From NCBI GenBank assembly GCA_963728825.1, contig CAVSLA010000006.1, positions 434,001 to 498,000 of the forward strand: a stretch of 64,000 nt of DNA, read 5' to 3'. Below are positions 1 to 7,975 of this stretch, in pieces. A program made the position numbers and the translations under genes. Every line of letters begins with the position of its first letter. Position 1 is the first letter of the stretch. Origin of the DNA: CAVREM01 sp963728825 (GTDB lineage: Bacteria; Acidobacteriota; Vicinamibacteria; Vicinamibacterales; CAVVIG01). The notes below the pieces were generated by a model. It saw only the letters and a list, made by a program, of their open reading frames with translations. It was not told the origin of the DNA and ran no database searches.

Positions 1-626
1 GACGGCGACGCATGGTCGGCGTATTCGACTTCCGCCTCGGCCAGGGCAGTGCGGCAATGGATGCACCAGTGGACCGGCTTCTTGCCCTTGTAGACCAGCC
101 CCTGCTCGACGAACCGGCCCAGCGCCCGGGCGATTGCCGCCTGGTAGCGGAAGTTCATCGTCACGTACGGGTGATCCCAGTCGCCGAACACGCCGAGGCG
201 TTTGAACTCCTCCGTCATCACCCCGATGAATCGCTCGGCGTAGGCGCGGCAGGCGCGGCGGAAGTCCGCCATCGACAGGTCGCGCCGTTTCGGGCCGAGC
301 TCGCGCTCGACGCGCAGCTCGATCGGCAGCCCGTGGCAGTCGTAGCCGGGGACGTAGGGCGCGTCGAAGCCGGCCAGCGACCGCGATTTCACGACGAAGT
401 CCTTGAGAATCTTGTTCAGCGCCGTGCCGAGGTGGATCTGGCCGTTCGCGTAGGGCGGACCGTCGTGCAGCACGAACTTCGGGGCGCCGGCCCGGCTCGC
501 CGCGATCTTCCCGTAGAGATCCATCGCCTGCCAGCGCGCCAGCCACTCCGGCTCGGCCGTCTGGAGGTTGGCTTTCATCGGAAAGTCGGTCCGCGGCAGG
601 TTGACGGTGTCCTTCCACTCGGGCAT
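1..626 (-). CDS. ileS: Isoleucyl-tRNA synthetase, N-terminal part (cut by window edge)
   Basis: Charges tRNA-Ile in the cytoplasm. Only the first ~208 residues are in the window; the rest lies to the left. The class I signature appears as HLGT at residues 65-68 after HDGPPYANGQ, and YVPGYDCHGLPIE lies at 91-103; this pairing is typical of IleS rather than ValS or LeuS. The CIHC pair near the window edge is also usual in bacterial IleS. The start ATG (MPEWKDTVNLP) fits the family N-terminus. The gene diverges from the M16 protease gene with about 20 bases between the two possible starts, so its promoter must lie largely inside the neighbour. Confidence 0.96.
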   Translation of the reverse strand, partial: MPEWKDTVNLPRTDFPMKANLQTAEPEWLARWQAMDLYGKIAASRAGAPKFVLHDGPPYANGQIHLGTALNKILKDFVVKSRSLAGFDAPYVPGYDCHGLPIELRVERELGPKRRDLSMADFRRACRAYAERFIGVMTEEFKRLGVFGDWDHPYVTMNFRYQAAIARALGRFVEQGLVYKGKKPVHWCIHCRTALAEAEVEYADHASP

Positions 627-642
627 GGGTATCCGGCAATTT

Positions 643-655
643 TATAATGAACGCT
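643..655 (+). promoter_or_regulatory. Putative -10 element giving a leaderless M16 transcript
   Basis: TATAAT at 643-648 is followed by 7 bases and then ATG at 656. With normal -10 to start-site spacing, transcription would begin at or within a base of that ATG, and the upstream ATG at 647 would lie inside the -10 box. There is no Shine-Dalgarno sequence. This is the main reason for choosing 656 as the M16 start. Inference from sequence only. Confidence 0.5.
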
Positions 656-1942
656 ATGCGCGTTACGACGCTCGACAACGGATTGAAGGTGCTGGTGCGC
701 GAGGAGCACACCGCGCCGCTGGCCTCGGTGTGGTGCTGGTACAAGGTAGGGTCGCGCGACGAGCTTCCCGGGCAGACCGGCGTCTCCCACTGGGTCGAGC
801 ACATGAATTTCAAGGGGACGGAAAACATCCCGCGCGATCAGGTGAAGGGCATCATCGAACAGTTCGGAGGGAGCTGGAACGGCTACACCTGGATCGACCA
901 GACGACATATCTCGAGACGGCCACACGAGACGCGCTGGATCGCATGCTGTTCATCGAAGCCGAACGGATGGCGCGTTGTCTGTATCACCCCGATGACTGC
1001 GAGTCGGAGCGGACGGTCATCATCTCGGAGTTGCAGGGAGGCGAGAACGATCCGGACGTCCTGCTCGACCAGGAAGTCACGGCGACGGCGCTGAAAGCAC
1101 ACCCGTACCGCCATCCGACGATCGGCTGGCTCTCCGATCTGCAAACGATGACGCGGGAGGACCTCTACGCCCACTATCGGCGGTTCTATATTCCCAATAA
1201 CGCGACGCTGGTCATCGTCGGCGACGTCGACGTGGAGGACGCCCTCCGCCGTGCCGATCATCACTTCGGAAAGATTCCGCCCGGTCCGGTACCGGCGCGG
1301 CATTGGACCGCAGAACCAGAGCAGACCGGGGAGCGGCGCGTCACCATCAGCCGTGAGTCCACCGCGGCGTATCTGAAGGTCGCGTTTCACGCGCCGGCCG
1401 CCACCGACCCGGAATTCTTCCCGGCGCTGATTCTCGACGCCGTGCTCACCGGCGCCAAGGGCGTCAATCTCTGGTCCAGTTTCCGGGGGCTGCCGCCGCA
1501 GCGTCGGGCGCGGCTCTATCAAGCGCTCGTCGAGCGTCGCCTGGCGTCGGCGATTGCGGGTCAGCTGGTGCCGACCGCGCAGCCGTTCCTGTACGCAATC
1601 TCGGCGACCGCGATGGAGGGCACCGCCCTCGCGGCGGTCGAGTCGGTGCTTCTGGAGACGCTCGACGAGGTGCGTGCCCACGGCATCACCCCGGCGGAGC
1701 TGGCGCGCGCCAAGAAACAGCTGCACGCGCGGTTTGTGTTCGACAACGACAGCATCACCAACATCGCCCATCAGCTCGGCTACTTCGAAACGATCGCGAC
1801 GGTGGACGTGTTCAGCGAGCTGACGCAGCAGGTGGAAGGGGTCACGCTCGAGCGCGTGGCCGAGGCCGCGGGACGGATGTTTCGGCCGTCGAGTCGCACG
1901 ATTGGCTGGTTCGAGCCCACCGCGGCGTCGGGCGGCCGCTAA
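656..1942 (+). CDS. M16 family zinc peptidase, catalytic subunit
   Basis: Zinc-dependent peptidase of the M16B (processing-peptidase-like) family, about 428 aa. Counted from the alternative ATG at 647, the inverted zinc motif HWVEH is at residues 48-52 and the third ligand is E128, exactly 76 residues after the last His, as in the family. The C-terminal half lacks the Arg/Tyr pair that normally completes the M16 active site. The next gene has that pair but lacks the zinc motif, so the two products probably form a heterodimer like mitochondrial processing peptidase or the paired bacterial M16B enzymes. No signal peptide is visible, so a cytoplasmic location is likely. It abuts the second subunit with no gap. 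Confidence 0.93.
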   Translation: MRVTTLDNGLKVLVREEHTAPLASVWCWYKVGSRDELPGQTGVSHWVEHMNFKGTENIPRDQVKGIIEQFGGSWNGYTWIDQTTYLETATRDALDRMLFIEAERMARCLYHPDDCESERTVIISELQGGENDPDVLLDQEVTATALKAHPYRHPTIGWLSDLQTMTREDLYAHYRRFYIPNNATLVIVGDVDVEDALRRADHHFGKIPPGPVPARHWTAEPEQTGERRVTISRESTAAYLKVAFHAPAATDPEFFPALILDAVLTGAKGVNLWSSFRGLPPQRRARLYQALVERRLASAIAGQLVPTAQPFLYAISATAMEGTALAAVESVLLETLDEVRAHGITPAELARAKKQLHARFVFDNDSITNIAHQLGYFETIATVDVFSELTQQVEGVTLERVAEAAGRMFRPSSRTIGWFEPTAASGGR

Positions 1943-3214
1943 ATGTCGCTGTCCACTGAAGCGGGACTCGCCCCGCGGCGCACGACACTCGACAACGGCG
2001 CCGTCGTCATCGTCAAGGAAACACATAAGACGCCCGCCGTCTCACTCAACGTCGCGGTCCGCGCGGGCTCGATCTGCGATCCTCCAGATCAGCCGGGCGC
2101 CACCAATCTCTTGTCGAAGGTCATCGACCGCGGAACCGCGACCCGGTCGGCCGACGAGATTGCGGAAGCGCTCGACAGCCGCGGCATCTCGCTCACCATC
2201 ACCCTGAATCGCCATCAGCTGTCGGCGGTCTGCACCTGTCTCTCCGAAGACTTCGAGCAGGTGCTGGCGCTGATCGGCGAGATCCTGATGGCGCCAAGCA
2301 TTCCCGACGACGAACTGGCAACCCGGAAGGGCGAGGTGATCACCGCGATCCGGCAGGATCAGGACAATCCAGCCGTCCGCGCCGTCGAGGGTCTGATGGC
2401 TGGATTGTACGGCTCGACGCATCCGTACGGCCGCCCGCAGAAAGGCACGATCGCCTCGGTCGAAGGTGCCTCGGGCGCCAGCCTGCGGCAGTTGCACGCG
2501 GAGCGGTTCGCGCCGAACGAGTTGAGTGCCGTGATCGTCGGCGATGTCGACGCCACCAGAGCGCTTGCCGTTGCCCGGCAGGTGTTTGGCGGTTGGCGGC
2601 TGCCGCCGCCACGGACCGTTGACGTGCCGCTGCCGCCGCCGAGCGCGTCACGCCGGCGCCTCGTCTTTCCGATGATGAACAAAGCGCAGGCCGACATCGC
2701 CTACGGATTCGTGGCCATCAGCCGCTTCGATGCGAGCTATTACGCGTGCCTGTTGATGAACAACGCGCTCGGCCAGTACGCGCTTGGCGGCCGGCTCGGC
2801 GACAACATCCGCGAACGCCAGGGCATGGCGTATTACGTGTCGAGCATCCTTGACGCCAACGTGATCCCGGGGCCTCTTCTGATTCGCGCCGGCGTCAGCG
2901 CCGCCAACGTCGATCGCGCGATCGCGGCGATCGACAAGGAGCTGGTGGCGGTTCGGACCGACGGGATCACGCAGAAGGAACTGACCGAGTCGCGCCAGTT
3001 CCTGATCGGCGCGATGCCGCGTGCGCTCGAAACCAACGAGGGGATTGCGCATTTTCTCCAGACGGCCGAGTTCTTCGGTCTCGGCCTCGACTACGATCGG
3101 CGGTTGCCCCAGCTGCTTTCGGCCGTTACCCTCGAGGCGGTCAACGAATCTGCGCGCCGTCTGCTCGATCCCGACCGCGCGTCGGTCGTTATCGCGGGAC
3201 CGTACACCGAGTGA
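1943..3214 (+). CDS. M16 family peptidase-like, non-catalytic partner subunit
   Basis: 423-aa M16B homologue. At the position of HxxEH it reads ATNLLSK (residues 53-59): the two His and the Glu are replaced by N, K and S, so it cannot bind zinc in the usual way. The C-terminal half keeps the GGRLGDNIRERQGMAYYV block (R284, Y297/Y298), which in active M16 heterodimers supplies the substrate-binding Arg/Tyr pair. The ATG directly follows the stop of the catalytic subunit, indicating translational coupling and fixed stoichiometry. Best read as the substrate-handling half of a split-site protease; the substrate is unknown. Confidence 0.92.
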   Translation: MSLSTEAGLAPRRTTLDNGAVVIVKETHKTPAVSLNVAVRAGSICDPPDQPGATNLLSKVIDRGTATRSADEIAEALDSRGISLTITLNRHQLSAVCTCLSEDFEQVLALIGEILMAPSIPDDELATRKGEVITAIRQDQDNPAVRAVEGLMAGLYGSTHPYGRPQKGTIASVEGASGASLRQLHAERFAPNELSAVIVGDVDATRALAVARQVFGGWRLPPPRTVDVPLPPPSASRRRLVFPMMNKAQADIAYGFVAISRFDASYYACLLMNNALGQYALGGRLGDNIRERQGMAYYVSSILDANVIPGPLLIRAGVSAANVDRAIAAIDKELVAVRTDGITQKELTESRQFLIGAMPRALETNEGIAHFLQTAEFFGLGLDYDRRLPQLLSAVTLEAVNESARRLLDPDRASVVIAGPYTE

Positions 3215-3909
3215 CGACCAGGGCCGTCTTCTTCGATGTCGACTTCACGCTGATCTTTCCGGGACCGACGTTTCGCGGGGAAGGCTACCAGCGTTTTGCG
3301 GTGCGGCATGGCATGGCCGTCGACGTGTCCCGGTTCGACGGCGCCGTTTCGAGCGCCGCACCAATCCTCGACGAACCGCCGACCGCCACCTACGATGCCG
3401 AGATCTACGTTCGTTACACACGCCACATCCTCGAGCAGATGGGCGGACGAGGCGAGTGCCTCGATGCGTGTGCCCGCGAGATCTACGCCGAATGGGCGGC
3501 CTGCCAGCACTTCGAGCTCTACGACGACGTGGCGCCGGCGTTGCGTGAGCTCGATCGCGCCGGTGTCCGCATCGGCCTCATCTCCAACTCCCACCGCTGC
3601 CTGGCGTCGTTTCAGTCGCATTTCGAGCTCGAAGGGCTGATTGCCGGCGCGGTCTCTTCGTCCGAGCATGGCCTGATGAAGCCGCACCCGAGTATCTTCC
3701 GCGCGGCGCTCGAAGTGGTGAACGTGCCCGCCGCAGAGGCGGTGATGGTGGGGGACAGCGTCCGGCAGGACATCGAAGGGGCGCTGGCGGCAGGTATGCG
3801 GGCCGTGCTCCTGCATCGAAGTCCCCGCCCGCATCCATTGGCAGCGGCCCTGGCCGCTCGAGGCATTCCGGTGATCGGATCGCTTCGCGAGCTGCCGCCG
3901 ATGTTCTAG
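3211..3909 (+). CDS. HAD-superfamily hydrolase
   Basis: 232-aa soluble phosphatase-like protein. HAD motif I is DVDFTL (D9, D11), motif II is in LISNSHR, motif III Lys is in GLMKPHP, and motif IV is VGDSVRQD. The cap lies between motifs I and II (C1 type), as in the REG-2/phosphoglycolate phosphatase-like group. It starts with GTG overlapping the stop of the M16 partner by 4 bases, so it is translationally coupled to the protease pair. The substrate cannot be told from sequence. It converges on hinT with a 4-base overlap of the two 3' ends. Confidence 0.9.
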   Translation: MTTRAVFFDVDFTLIFPGPTFRGEGYQRFAVRHGMAVDVSRFDGAVSSAAPILDEPPTATYDAEIYVRYTRHILEQMGGRGECLDACAREIYAEWAACQHFELYDDVAPALRELDRAGVRIGLISNSHRCLASFQSHFELEGLIAGAVSSSEHGLMKPHPSIFRAALEVVNVPAAEAVMVGDSVRQDIEGALAAGMRAVLLHRSPRPHPLAAALAARGIPVIGSLRELPPMF

Positions 3910-4250
3910 CCGGGCGGCCATGCCATGTTCCGTCCGCCAATCAGGTGGAGGTGGATGTGGAACACGGTCTGCCCTGCATCGCGGTTCGTGTTGAAGATCG
4001 TCCGGTAGCCGCGCGCCTCGATGCCGCGCGCTTTCGCAATCGCCGCCGCTCGCCGGACGATCGTCCCGACCAGCTGATCGTCGCCCGGCTCCAGAACGTT
4101 CAACGACTCGATGTGACGCTTCGGTATCACCAGCACGTGCGTTGGTGCCTGCGGATTGACGTCCTCGAAGGCCAGGAGCTCTTCGTCTTCGAAAACGATC
4201 TTGCCGGGAACTTCGCGACGGATGATCTTGCAGAAAAGACAGTCCTGCAT
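3906..4250 (-). CDS. hinT: HIT-family purine nucleoside phosphoramidase (HinT type)
   Basis: 114-aa histidine-triad protein that hydrolyses AMP-N-linked phosphoramidates. The catalytic triad HIHLHL is at residues 98-103 (H98, H100, H102), followed by GGRNMAWPPG, the usual bacterial HinT ending. The N-terminal CLFCKIIRREVP matches the Cys-containing start of the family. It is the last gene of a minus-strand series prfA-prmC-hinT; only 8 bases separate it from the prmC stop. Confidence 0.95.
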   Translation of the reverse strand: MQDCLFCKIIRREVPGKIVFEDEELLAFEDVNPQAPTHVLVIPKRHIESLNVLEPGDDQLVGTIVRRAAAIAKARGIEARGYRTIFNTNRDAGQTVFHIHLHLIGGRNMAWPPG

Positions 4251-4258
4251 CCAGGTAA

Positions 4259-5104
4259 CTAAAACACAAAGGACACCAAGGATTCAAAGGACACCAAGGA
4301 AGACCTCCGAGCGACGACCGTTCTCGGAATCCCCTGCAGGTCCTTACGCAGGTCGACGATTGTGAGCCCTGACGTTTCGGAGATCAACGTGCGAACCGCC
4401 TGGTCCTGACCGATACCAATCTCGAAAATCAGATAACCGCCCGGATTCAACCGCGTCACCGACTGCGCGGTCAGCCGGCGGATCACGGTCAGCCCGTCTC
4501 CTCCGCCGAACAGCGCGGCCGCCGGCTCATGTTCACGAACCTCCGGCGGGAGCGTCGACCGATCGGCCTCTGCCACATATGGTGGATTGGCGACGATCAA
4601 GTCGAACGTGCGGCCGTCGAGCAGCGGGCTGTCGAGCAGGTCGCTCACCACGAACGTGATCCGCCCCGCGACACCGTGGCCGATTGCGTTCGCCGCCGCA
4701 ACTTCGAGCGCCGCGCCGGATATGTCGACTGCGACGACCTGCGCGCCGGCGCGCTCGTGAGCGAGCGCAATCGCCAGGCAGCCGCTTCCCGTGCCGATGT
4801 CGGCGACCTGCAGCGGACTGGCCTCCGGCAACAGTTCGAGCGCCGATTCGACGATGATCTCTGTTTCTGGTCGCGGAATGAGAACGGACGGGGTCACCGA
4901 GAACCCCAGCCCCCAGAACTCCTGCGTCCCGAGGATGTACGCCATTGGCTCCCGCCGCGCTCGTCGGTCGACGAGCGGCTCGTATGCCGAGAGAAACGCG
5001 CCGGTCGCGGGCCCGGTCATCGATGCGAGCAGCCGTACGGCATTCCATCCGAGCGCCCGCTGTGCGAGGAGCCGAGCATCGAGCTCTGCCTCGGCGTCAG
5101 GCAC
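4259..5104 (-). CDS. prmC: Peptide chain release factor N5-glutamine methyltransferase
   Basis: SAM-dependent enzyme that methylates the Gln of the GGQ motif in release factors; its substrate gene prfA lies immediately upstream. Motif I DIGTGSG is at residues 102-108 and the catalytic NPPY at 173-176, counted from the GTG at 5104. That GTG has GGAAGG five bases upstream, but the reading frame stays open upstream to an in-frame TGA near 5178 and encodes a family-like helix (TIQACLAAARARLRKAG). No ATG, GTG or TTG precedes that helix, so either the N-terminus is short or translation starts at an unusual codon (for example ATT). The last ~13 residues (SLVSFESLVSFVF) are encoded by a short direct repeat and are not family-like. 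Confidence 0.93.
   Translation of the reverse strand: MPDAEAELDARLLAQRALGWNAVRLLASMTGPATGAFLSAYEPLVDRRARREPMAYILGTQEFWGLGFSVTPSVLIPRPETEIIVESALELLPEASPLQVADIGTGSGCLAIALAHERAGAQVVAVDISGAALEVAAANAIGHGVAGRITFVVSDLLDSPLLDGRTFDLIVANPPYVAEADRSTLPPEVREHEPAAALFGGGDGLTVIRRLTAQSVTRLNPGGYLIFEIGIGQDQAVRTLISETSGLTIVDLRKDLQGIPRTVVARRSSLVSFESLVSFVF
4265..4300. repeat. Short direct repeat at the 3' end of prmC
   Basis: The unit aaaggacaccaagga occurs twice, at about 4268 and 4285, separated by two bases, with a further partial copy on each side. It lies in the last codons of prmC and runs towards the hinT start. It adds a C-terminal tail to PrmC that the family lacks. The unit resembles simple intergenic repeats common in Acidobacteriota and Planctomycetota genomes; that comparison is from memory. 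Confidence 0.7.
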
Positions 5105-5168
5105 ACCCGCCTTCCGCAGCCGGGCCCGTGCGGCAGCCAGACACGCTTGAATGGTCGGACCAGCCCCG

Positions 5169-6245
5169 CTAGGGAGTCACCGCGGTGGCGTCCTTCAGCT
5201 TTTCAGATTGGTAGAAGGTGATGACGTTGTCGAGCAGCTCGCCGAGGTCGCCGTTCAGCACCTCCGTCAGGCGGTGGAGCGTGAAGTTGACGCGATGATC
5301 GGTGACGCGGTTTTCCTTGAAGTGGTACGTGCGGATCTTCTCGGAGCGCTCTCCGGTGCCGACCTGGCTGCGGCGATCTTTGGCGATCGCCTCCTGCTGC
5401 TTGCGCAGCTCCATCTCGTACAGCCGCGAGCGCAGCACCTTCATCGCTTTTGCGCGGTTCTTGATCTGCGATTTTTCGTCCTGCTGCGAGACGACCACGC
5501 CGGTCGGAATGTGGGTAATCCGGACGGCCGAATAAGTCGTGTTGACGCTCTGGCCGCCGGGGCCGCTGGAGCAGAAGGTATCGACGCGGAGGTCCTTCTC
5601 GTTGATCTGGATGTCGACCTCCTCGGCTTCGGGCAGCACCGCGACGGTGGCCGTCGAGGTGTGCAGCCGCCCGCTCGCCTCGGTGGCGGGGACCCGCTGC
5701 ACGCGGTGCACGCCGCTCTCGTACTTGAGCTTGCTGTAGACGCCGCGGCCCTCGATGGTCGCGATGACCTCCTTCAGGCCGCCGATCCCGGTGTCGCTCG
5801 ACGACATCACTTCCATCCGCCAGCCGTGACGCTCGGCGTACTTGCTGTACATCCGGAACAACTCCGCGGCGAACAGCGCCGCCTCGTCGCCGCCGGTTCC
5901 GGCACGAATCTCGAGCACGACGTTCTTCTCGTCGTTCGGGTCCTTGGGCACCAGCATGACTTTGAGGTCGGCGACGAGCGCCTCGCGGCGGGCGATCAGC
6001 CCTTTGAGCTCCTCCTGGGCGAGCTCGCGCATGTCGGCGTCGCCGCCCGACGCCAGTTCCTCGGTCTGCGCGATGTCGCGGGTGACCGTCTGGTATTCAC
6101 GGAACCGCTCGACGACCGGCTCGATTTCGGAGAGCGCTTTCGCGTGTTTCCGGTAGGCAGACGGATCGCTCTGGACGTCGGCCGACCCGACGAGCTGCAG
6201 GAGATCTTCGTACTGGCGCTCGATGGCCGCCAATTTATCAAACAT
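5169..6245 (-). CDS. prfA: Peptide chain release factor 1
   Basis: Class I release factor reading UAA and UAG, 358 aa. The codon-recognition tripeptide PAT is at residues 186-188 (RF1 type, not the SPF of RF2). The peptidyl-hydrolysis GGQ is at 230-232 within SSGPGGQSVNTT. The ATG at 6245 (MFDKLAAIERQYEDL) matches family starts; an in-frame upstream GTG/ATG region would add 18 unrelated residues. No Shine-Dalgarno sequence is visible. prmC, whose product modifies the GGQ, follows directly. Confidence 0.97.
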   Translation of the reverse strand: MFDKLAAIERQYEDLLQLVGSADVQSDPSAYRKHAKALSEIEPVVERFREYQTVTRDIAQTEELASGGDADMRELAQEELKGLIARREALVADLKVMLVPKDPNDEKNVVLEIRAGTGGDEAALFAAELFRMYSKYAERHGWRMEVMSSSDTGIGGLKEVIATIEGRGVYSKLKYESGVHRVQRVPATEASGRLHTSTATVAVLPEAEEVDIQINEKDLRVDTFCSSGPGGQSVNTTYSAVRITHIPTGVVVSQQDEKSQIKNRAKAMKVLRSRLYEMELRKQQEAIAKDRRSQVGTGERSEKIRTYHFKENRVTDHRVNFTLHRLTEVLNGDLGELLDNVITFYQSEKLKDATAVTP

Positions 6246-6273
6246 AAAACCCGTCGTTCCGCTGGAAGTGCCT

Positions 6274-6293
6274 GCCGGGTCTAACGACCCGGC
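6274..6293 (-). terminator. Hairpin between moaD and prfA
   Basis: Perfect 8-bp stem GCCGGGTC/GACCCGGC with a 4-base loop, lying between the moaD stop and the prfA start. There is no clear T-run after it, so it could be a weak terminator, an attenuator or an mRNA stability element separating molybdopterin genes from prfA. Confidence 0.35.
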
Positions 6294-6312
6294 CGACATG
6301 CTTCAAGTGTTC

Positions 6313-6558
6313 TCATCCCCCTGACACTGGCGGCAGGAACGCGACCTCGTCGCCCTCGCTCACCGCCTGAGTCATGCGCGCATAATCAGCATTCACCGCC
6401 GTCGAAATCGTCCGCTCGTAGCGCGCCAGATCGGGGAATTCCTTCGTCAGCTGACTCCAGACCGACGCGATCGTCGCGTCAGGCGCCACGTCGCGCACCA
6501 GTTCGGCGCTGCCGACGATGTCTCGCAGCCGCGCAAAGAGCCGGATGGTCACGCGCAT
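6313..6558 (-). CDS. moaD: Molybdopterin synthase small (sulfur carrier) subunit
   Basis: 81-aa ubiquitin-like sulfur carrier that donates sulfur to precursor Z in molybdenum-cofactor synthesis. It has the expected beta-grasp length and ends in the PPVSGG tail, whose terminal Gly-Gly is adenylated and thiocarboxylated. Its ATG lies inside the end of moaE (10-base overlap), giving coupled production of the two subunits. No other moa or mog genes are in the window. Confidence 0.93.
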   Translation of the reverse strand: MRVTIRLFARLRDIVGSAELVRDVAPDATIASVWSQLTKEFPDLARYERTISTAVNADYARMTQAVSEGDEVAFLPPVSGG

Positions 6559-7037
6559 GCCACCCGCTCTGCCTCGGCCCGCGCGCGCTCATCTTCGGGA
6601 TCGGCCGTGGCGCCTTCGATCCAGACGTCGCCCCCTTCGAAGAACTCGCGCTTCCAGATCGGCGCAATCTGTTTGACGCGCTCGATCGTGTAGCGACAGG
6701 CGGCAAACGCATCGGCGCGATGCGCCGAGCTGGCCGCAATGGCGACGCTGGCTTCCCCGATGGCCAGCCGGCCGACCCGATGGTGCAGTGCGAGCCGAAC
6801 GCTGGGCCAGCGCGCCGACGCCTCGGCCGCGATCCGCTCGAACGCCTTGATCGCCAACGGTTCGTAGGCCTCGTACTCCAGATATCGGACGCTCCGCCCG
6901 GCGTTGTGGTTGCGAACCAGCCCCAGAAACGTGGCAACTGCCCCGTCGGCGCCGCTCACTTCGGCGCGGTTGCACACCGCCGCAATCATCGGCTCGAGCG
7001 CCAGCGGGGCAGGTCCAATCGCCAGAAGCGGGGGCAC
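6549..7037 (-). CDS. moaE: Molybdopterin synthase catalytic subunit
   Basis: 162 aa. MoaE transfers two sulfurs from MoaD thiocarboxylate to precursor Z to make molybdopterin. Family blocks are GAVATFLGLVRNHN, VRYLEYEAYEPLA, HRVGRLAIGEASV and APIWKREFFEGGDVWIEG (catalytic Lys in the last). The GTG at 7037 gives a normal N-terminus; longer versions would run into the GC-rich repeat upstream. A -10-like TATACT lies just before the GTG (about 7043-7048), so the transcript may have little or no leader. Confidence 0.93.
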   Translation of the reverse strand: MPPLLAIGPAPLALEPMIAAVCNRAEVSGADGAVATFLGLVRNHNAGRSVRYLEYEAYEPLAIKAFERIAAEASARWPSVRLALHHRVGRLAIGEASVAIAASSAHRADAFAACRYTIERVKQIAPIWKREFFEGGDVWIEGATADPEDERARAEAERVACA

Positions 7038-7047
7038 CGCTTCAGTA

Positions 7048-7182
7048 TAAGGGGGCCGGGGGCCGGGTGCCGGGGTGCAGGGTGCCGGGTGCAAGAGTGC
7101 CGGGTGTGGCGTCTCATTCCCGGAATGAGCACCCGGCACCGTGCACCCAGCACCAGCACCCCGGCACCCGGCACCCGGCTGT
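7048..7182. repeat. GC-rich nested inverted repeat between moaE and thiD
   Basis: About 135 bases built from repeated GCCGGGTGC/GGGTGC units on the left (7054-7108) and the reverse complement GCACCCGGC units on the right (7130-7180). At the centre is a near-perfect 8-bp palindrome, CTCATTCC-C-GGAATGAG (7113-7129). The arms can fold into a long imperfect hairpin. It fills the whole space between the moaE start and the thiD stop, so it could end thiD transcription or be a dispersed palindromic repeat. No protein is encoded. Confidence 0.85.
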
Positions 7183-7968
7183 CTAGCGCATCTGCCAGAA
7201 GTGATCGAGCGGGCCGTGGCCTTTGCCGATCTTGAGGCCGTGGCGAATTGCGCCCGCGACGTACGCCTGTGCCCTGGCGGTCGCATCCGGAAGCGGATGA
7301 CCAAGCGCCAGGAACGCGGCAATCGCGGAGGCGAAGGTGCAGCCGGTTCCGTGCGTGTTGCCCGTCTGAACCCGCCGCGACGGGAACTCGATGAACGCGT
7401 CGCGATCGAACAACAGGTCCACGATGTCGTCGCCGGCTGCGTGTCCTCCCTTCACGATGACGGCGCACTTGCCGATGGCGTGGATGCGACGGGCGGCGTC
7501 ACGCGCGTCGGCCAGGGAGCGGATGCTCGTGCCCGACAATATTTCTGCCTCAGGGATGTTCGGCGTGACGACCAGCGCCCGGGGCAGCAGCTCGGTGCGC
7601 ATCGCCCGAATCCCATCCTCGTCGACCAGCGTGTCGCCGCTCTTCGCGACCATCACGGGATCGACGACGACCAGCGGCAGATCGAGATCTTCGATCGCCG
7701 CAGCAACGGCTTCGACGATCGCGGCTGACGCCAGCATCCCGGTCTTCGTGGCGTGCAGCTGGATGTCGGCGGCCACCGCCTCGATCTGGGCGGTCACGAT
7801 GTCGGCGGCAAGGATCGAGACGGCCGCGACGCCGACCGTGTTCTGTGCAGTTACCGCGGTAATCGCGCTCGTTCCGTAGACACCAAGCGCGGCGAAGGTT
7901 TTCAGGTCGGCCTGGATGCCGGCGCCTCCGCCCGAGTCGCTGCCGGCAATCGTCAGCACGGCGCGCAT
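7183..7968 (-). CDS. thiD: Hydroxymethylpyrimidine/phosphomethylpyrimidine kinase
   Basis: 261-aa ribokinase-fold enzyme of thiamine synthesis that phosphorylates HMP and then HMP-P. Hallmarks are AVLTIAGSDSGGGAGIQADLKT at the N-terminus, DPVMVAKSGDTLV in the middle, and the anion-hole block NTHGTGCTFASAIAA near the C-terminus. The ATG at 7968 is chosen because the domain begins immediately after it. No other thiamine genes are adjacent; the upstream neighbour is an unrelated exported methyltransferase, 7 bases away. Confidence 0.95.
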   Translation of the reverse strand: MRAVLTIAGSDSGGGAGIQADLKTFAALGVYGTSAITAVTAQNTVGVAAVSILAADIVTAQIEAVAADIQLHATKTGMLASAAIVEAVAAAIEDLDLPLVVVDPVMVAKSGDTLVDEDGIRAMRTELLPRALVVTPNIPEAEILSGTSIRSLADARDAARRIHAIGKCAVIVKGGHAAGDDIVDLLFDRDAFIEFPSRRVQTGNTHGTGCTFASAIAAFLALGHPLPDATARAQAYVAGAIRHGLKIGKGHGPLDHFWQMR

Positions 7969-7975
7969 CAGCGGA

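Noticed and set aside
575..2026. 483-codon open frame antisense to the M16 catalytic gene
   Set aside because: Arg-rich, no motif, overlaps both ileS and M16 frames that carry clear catalytic motifs.
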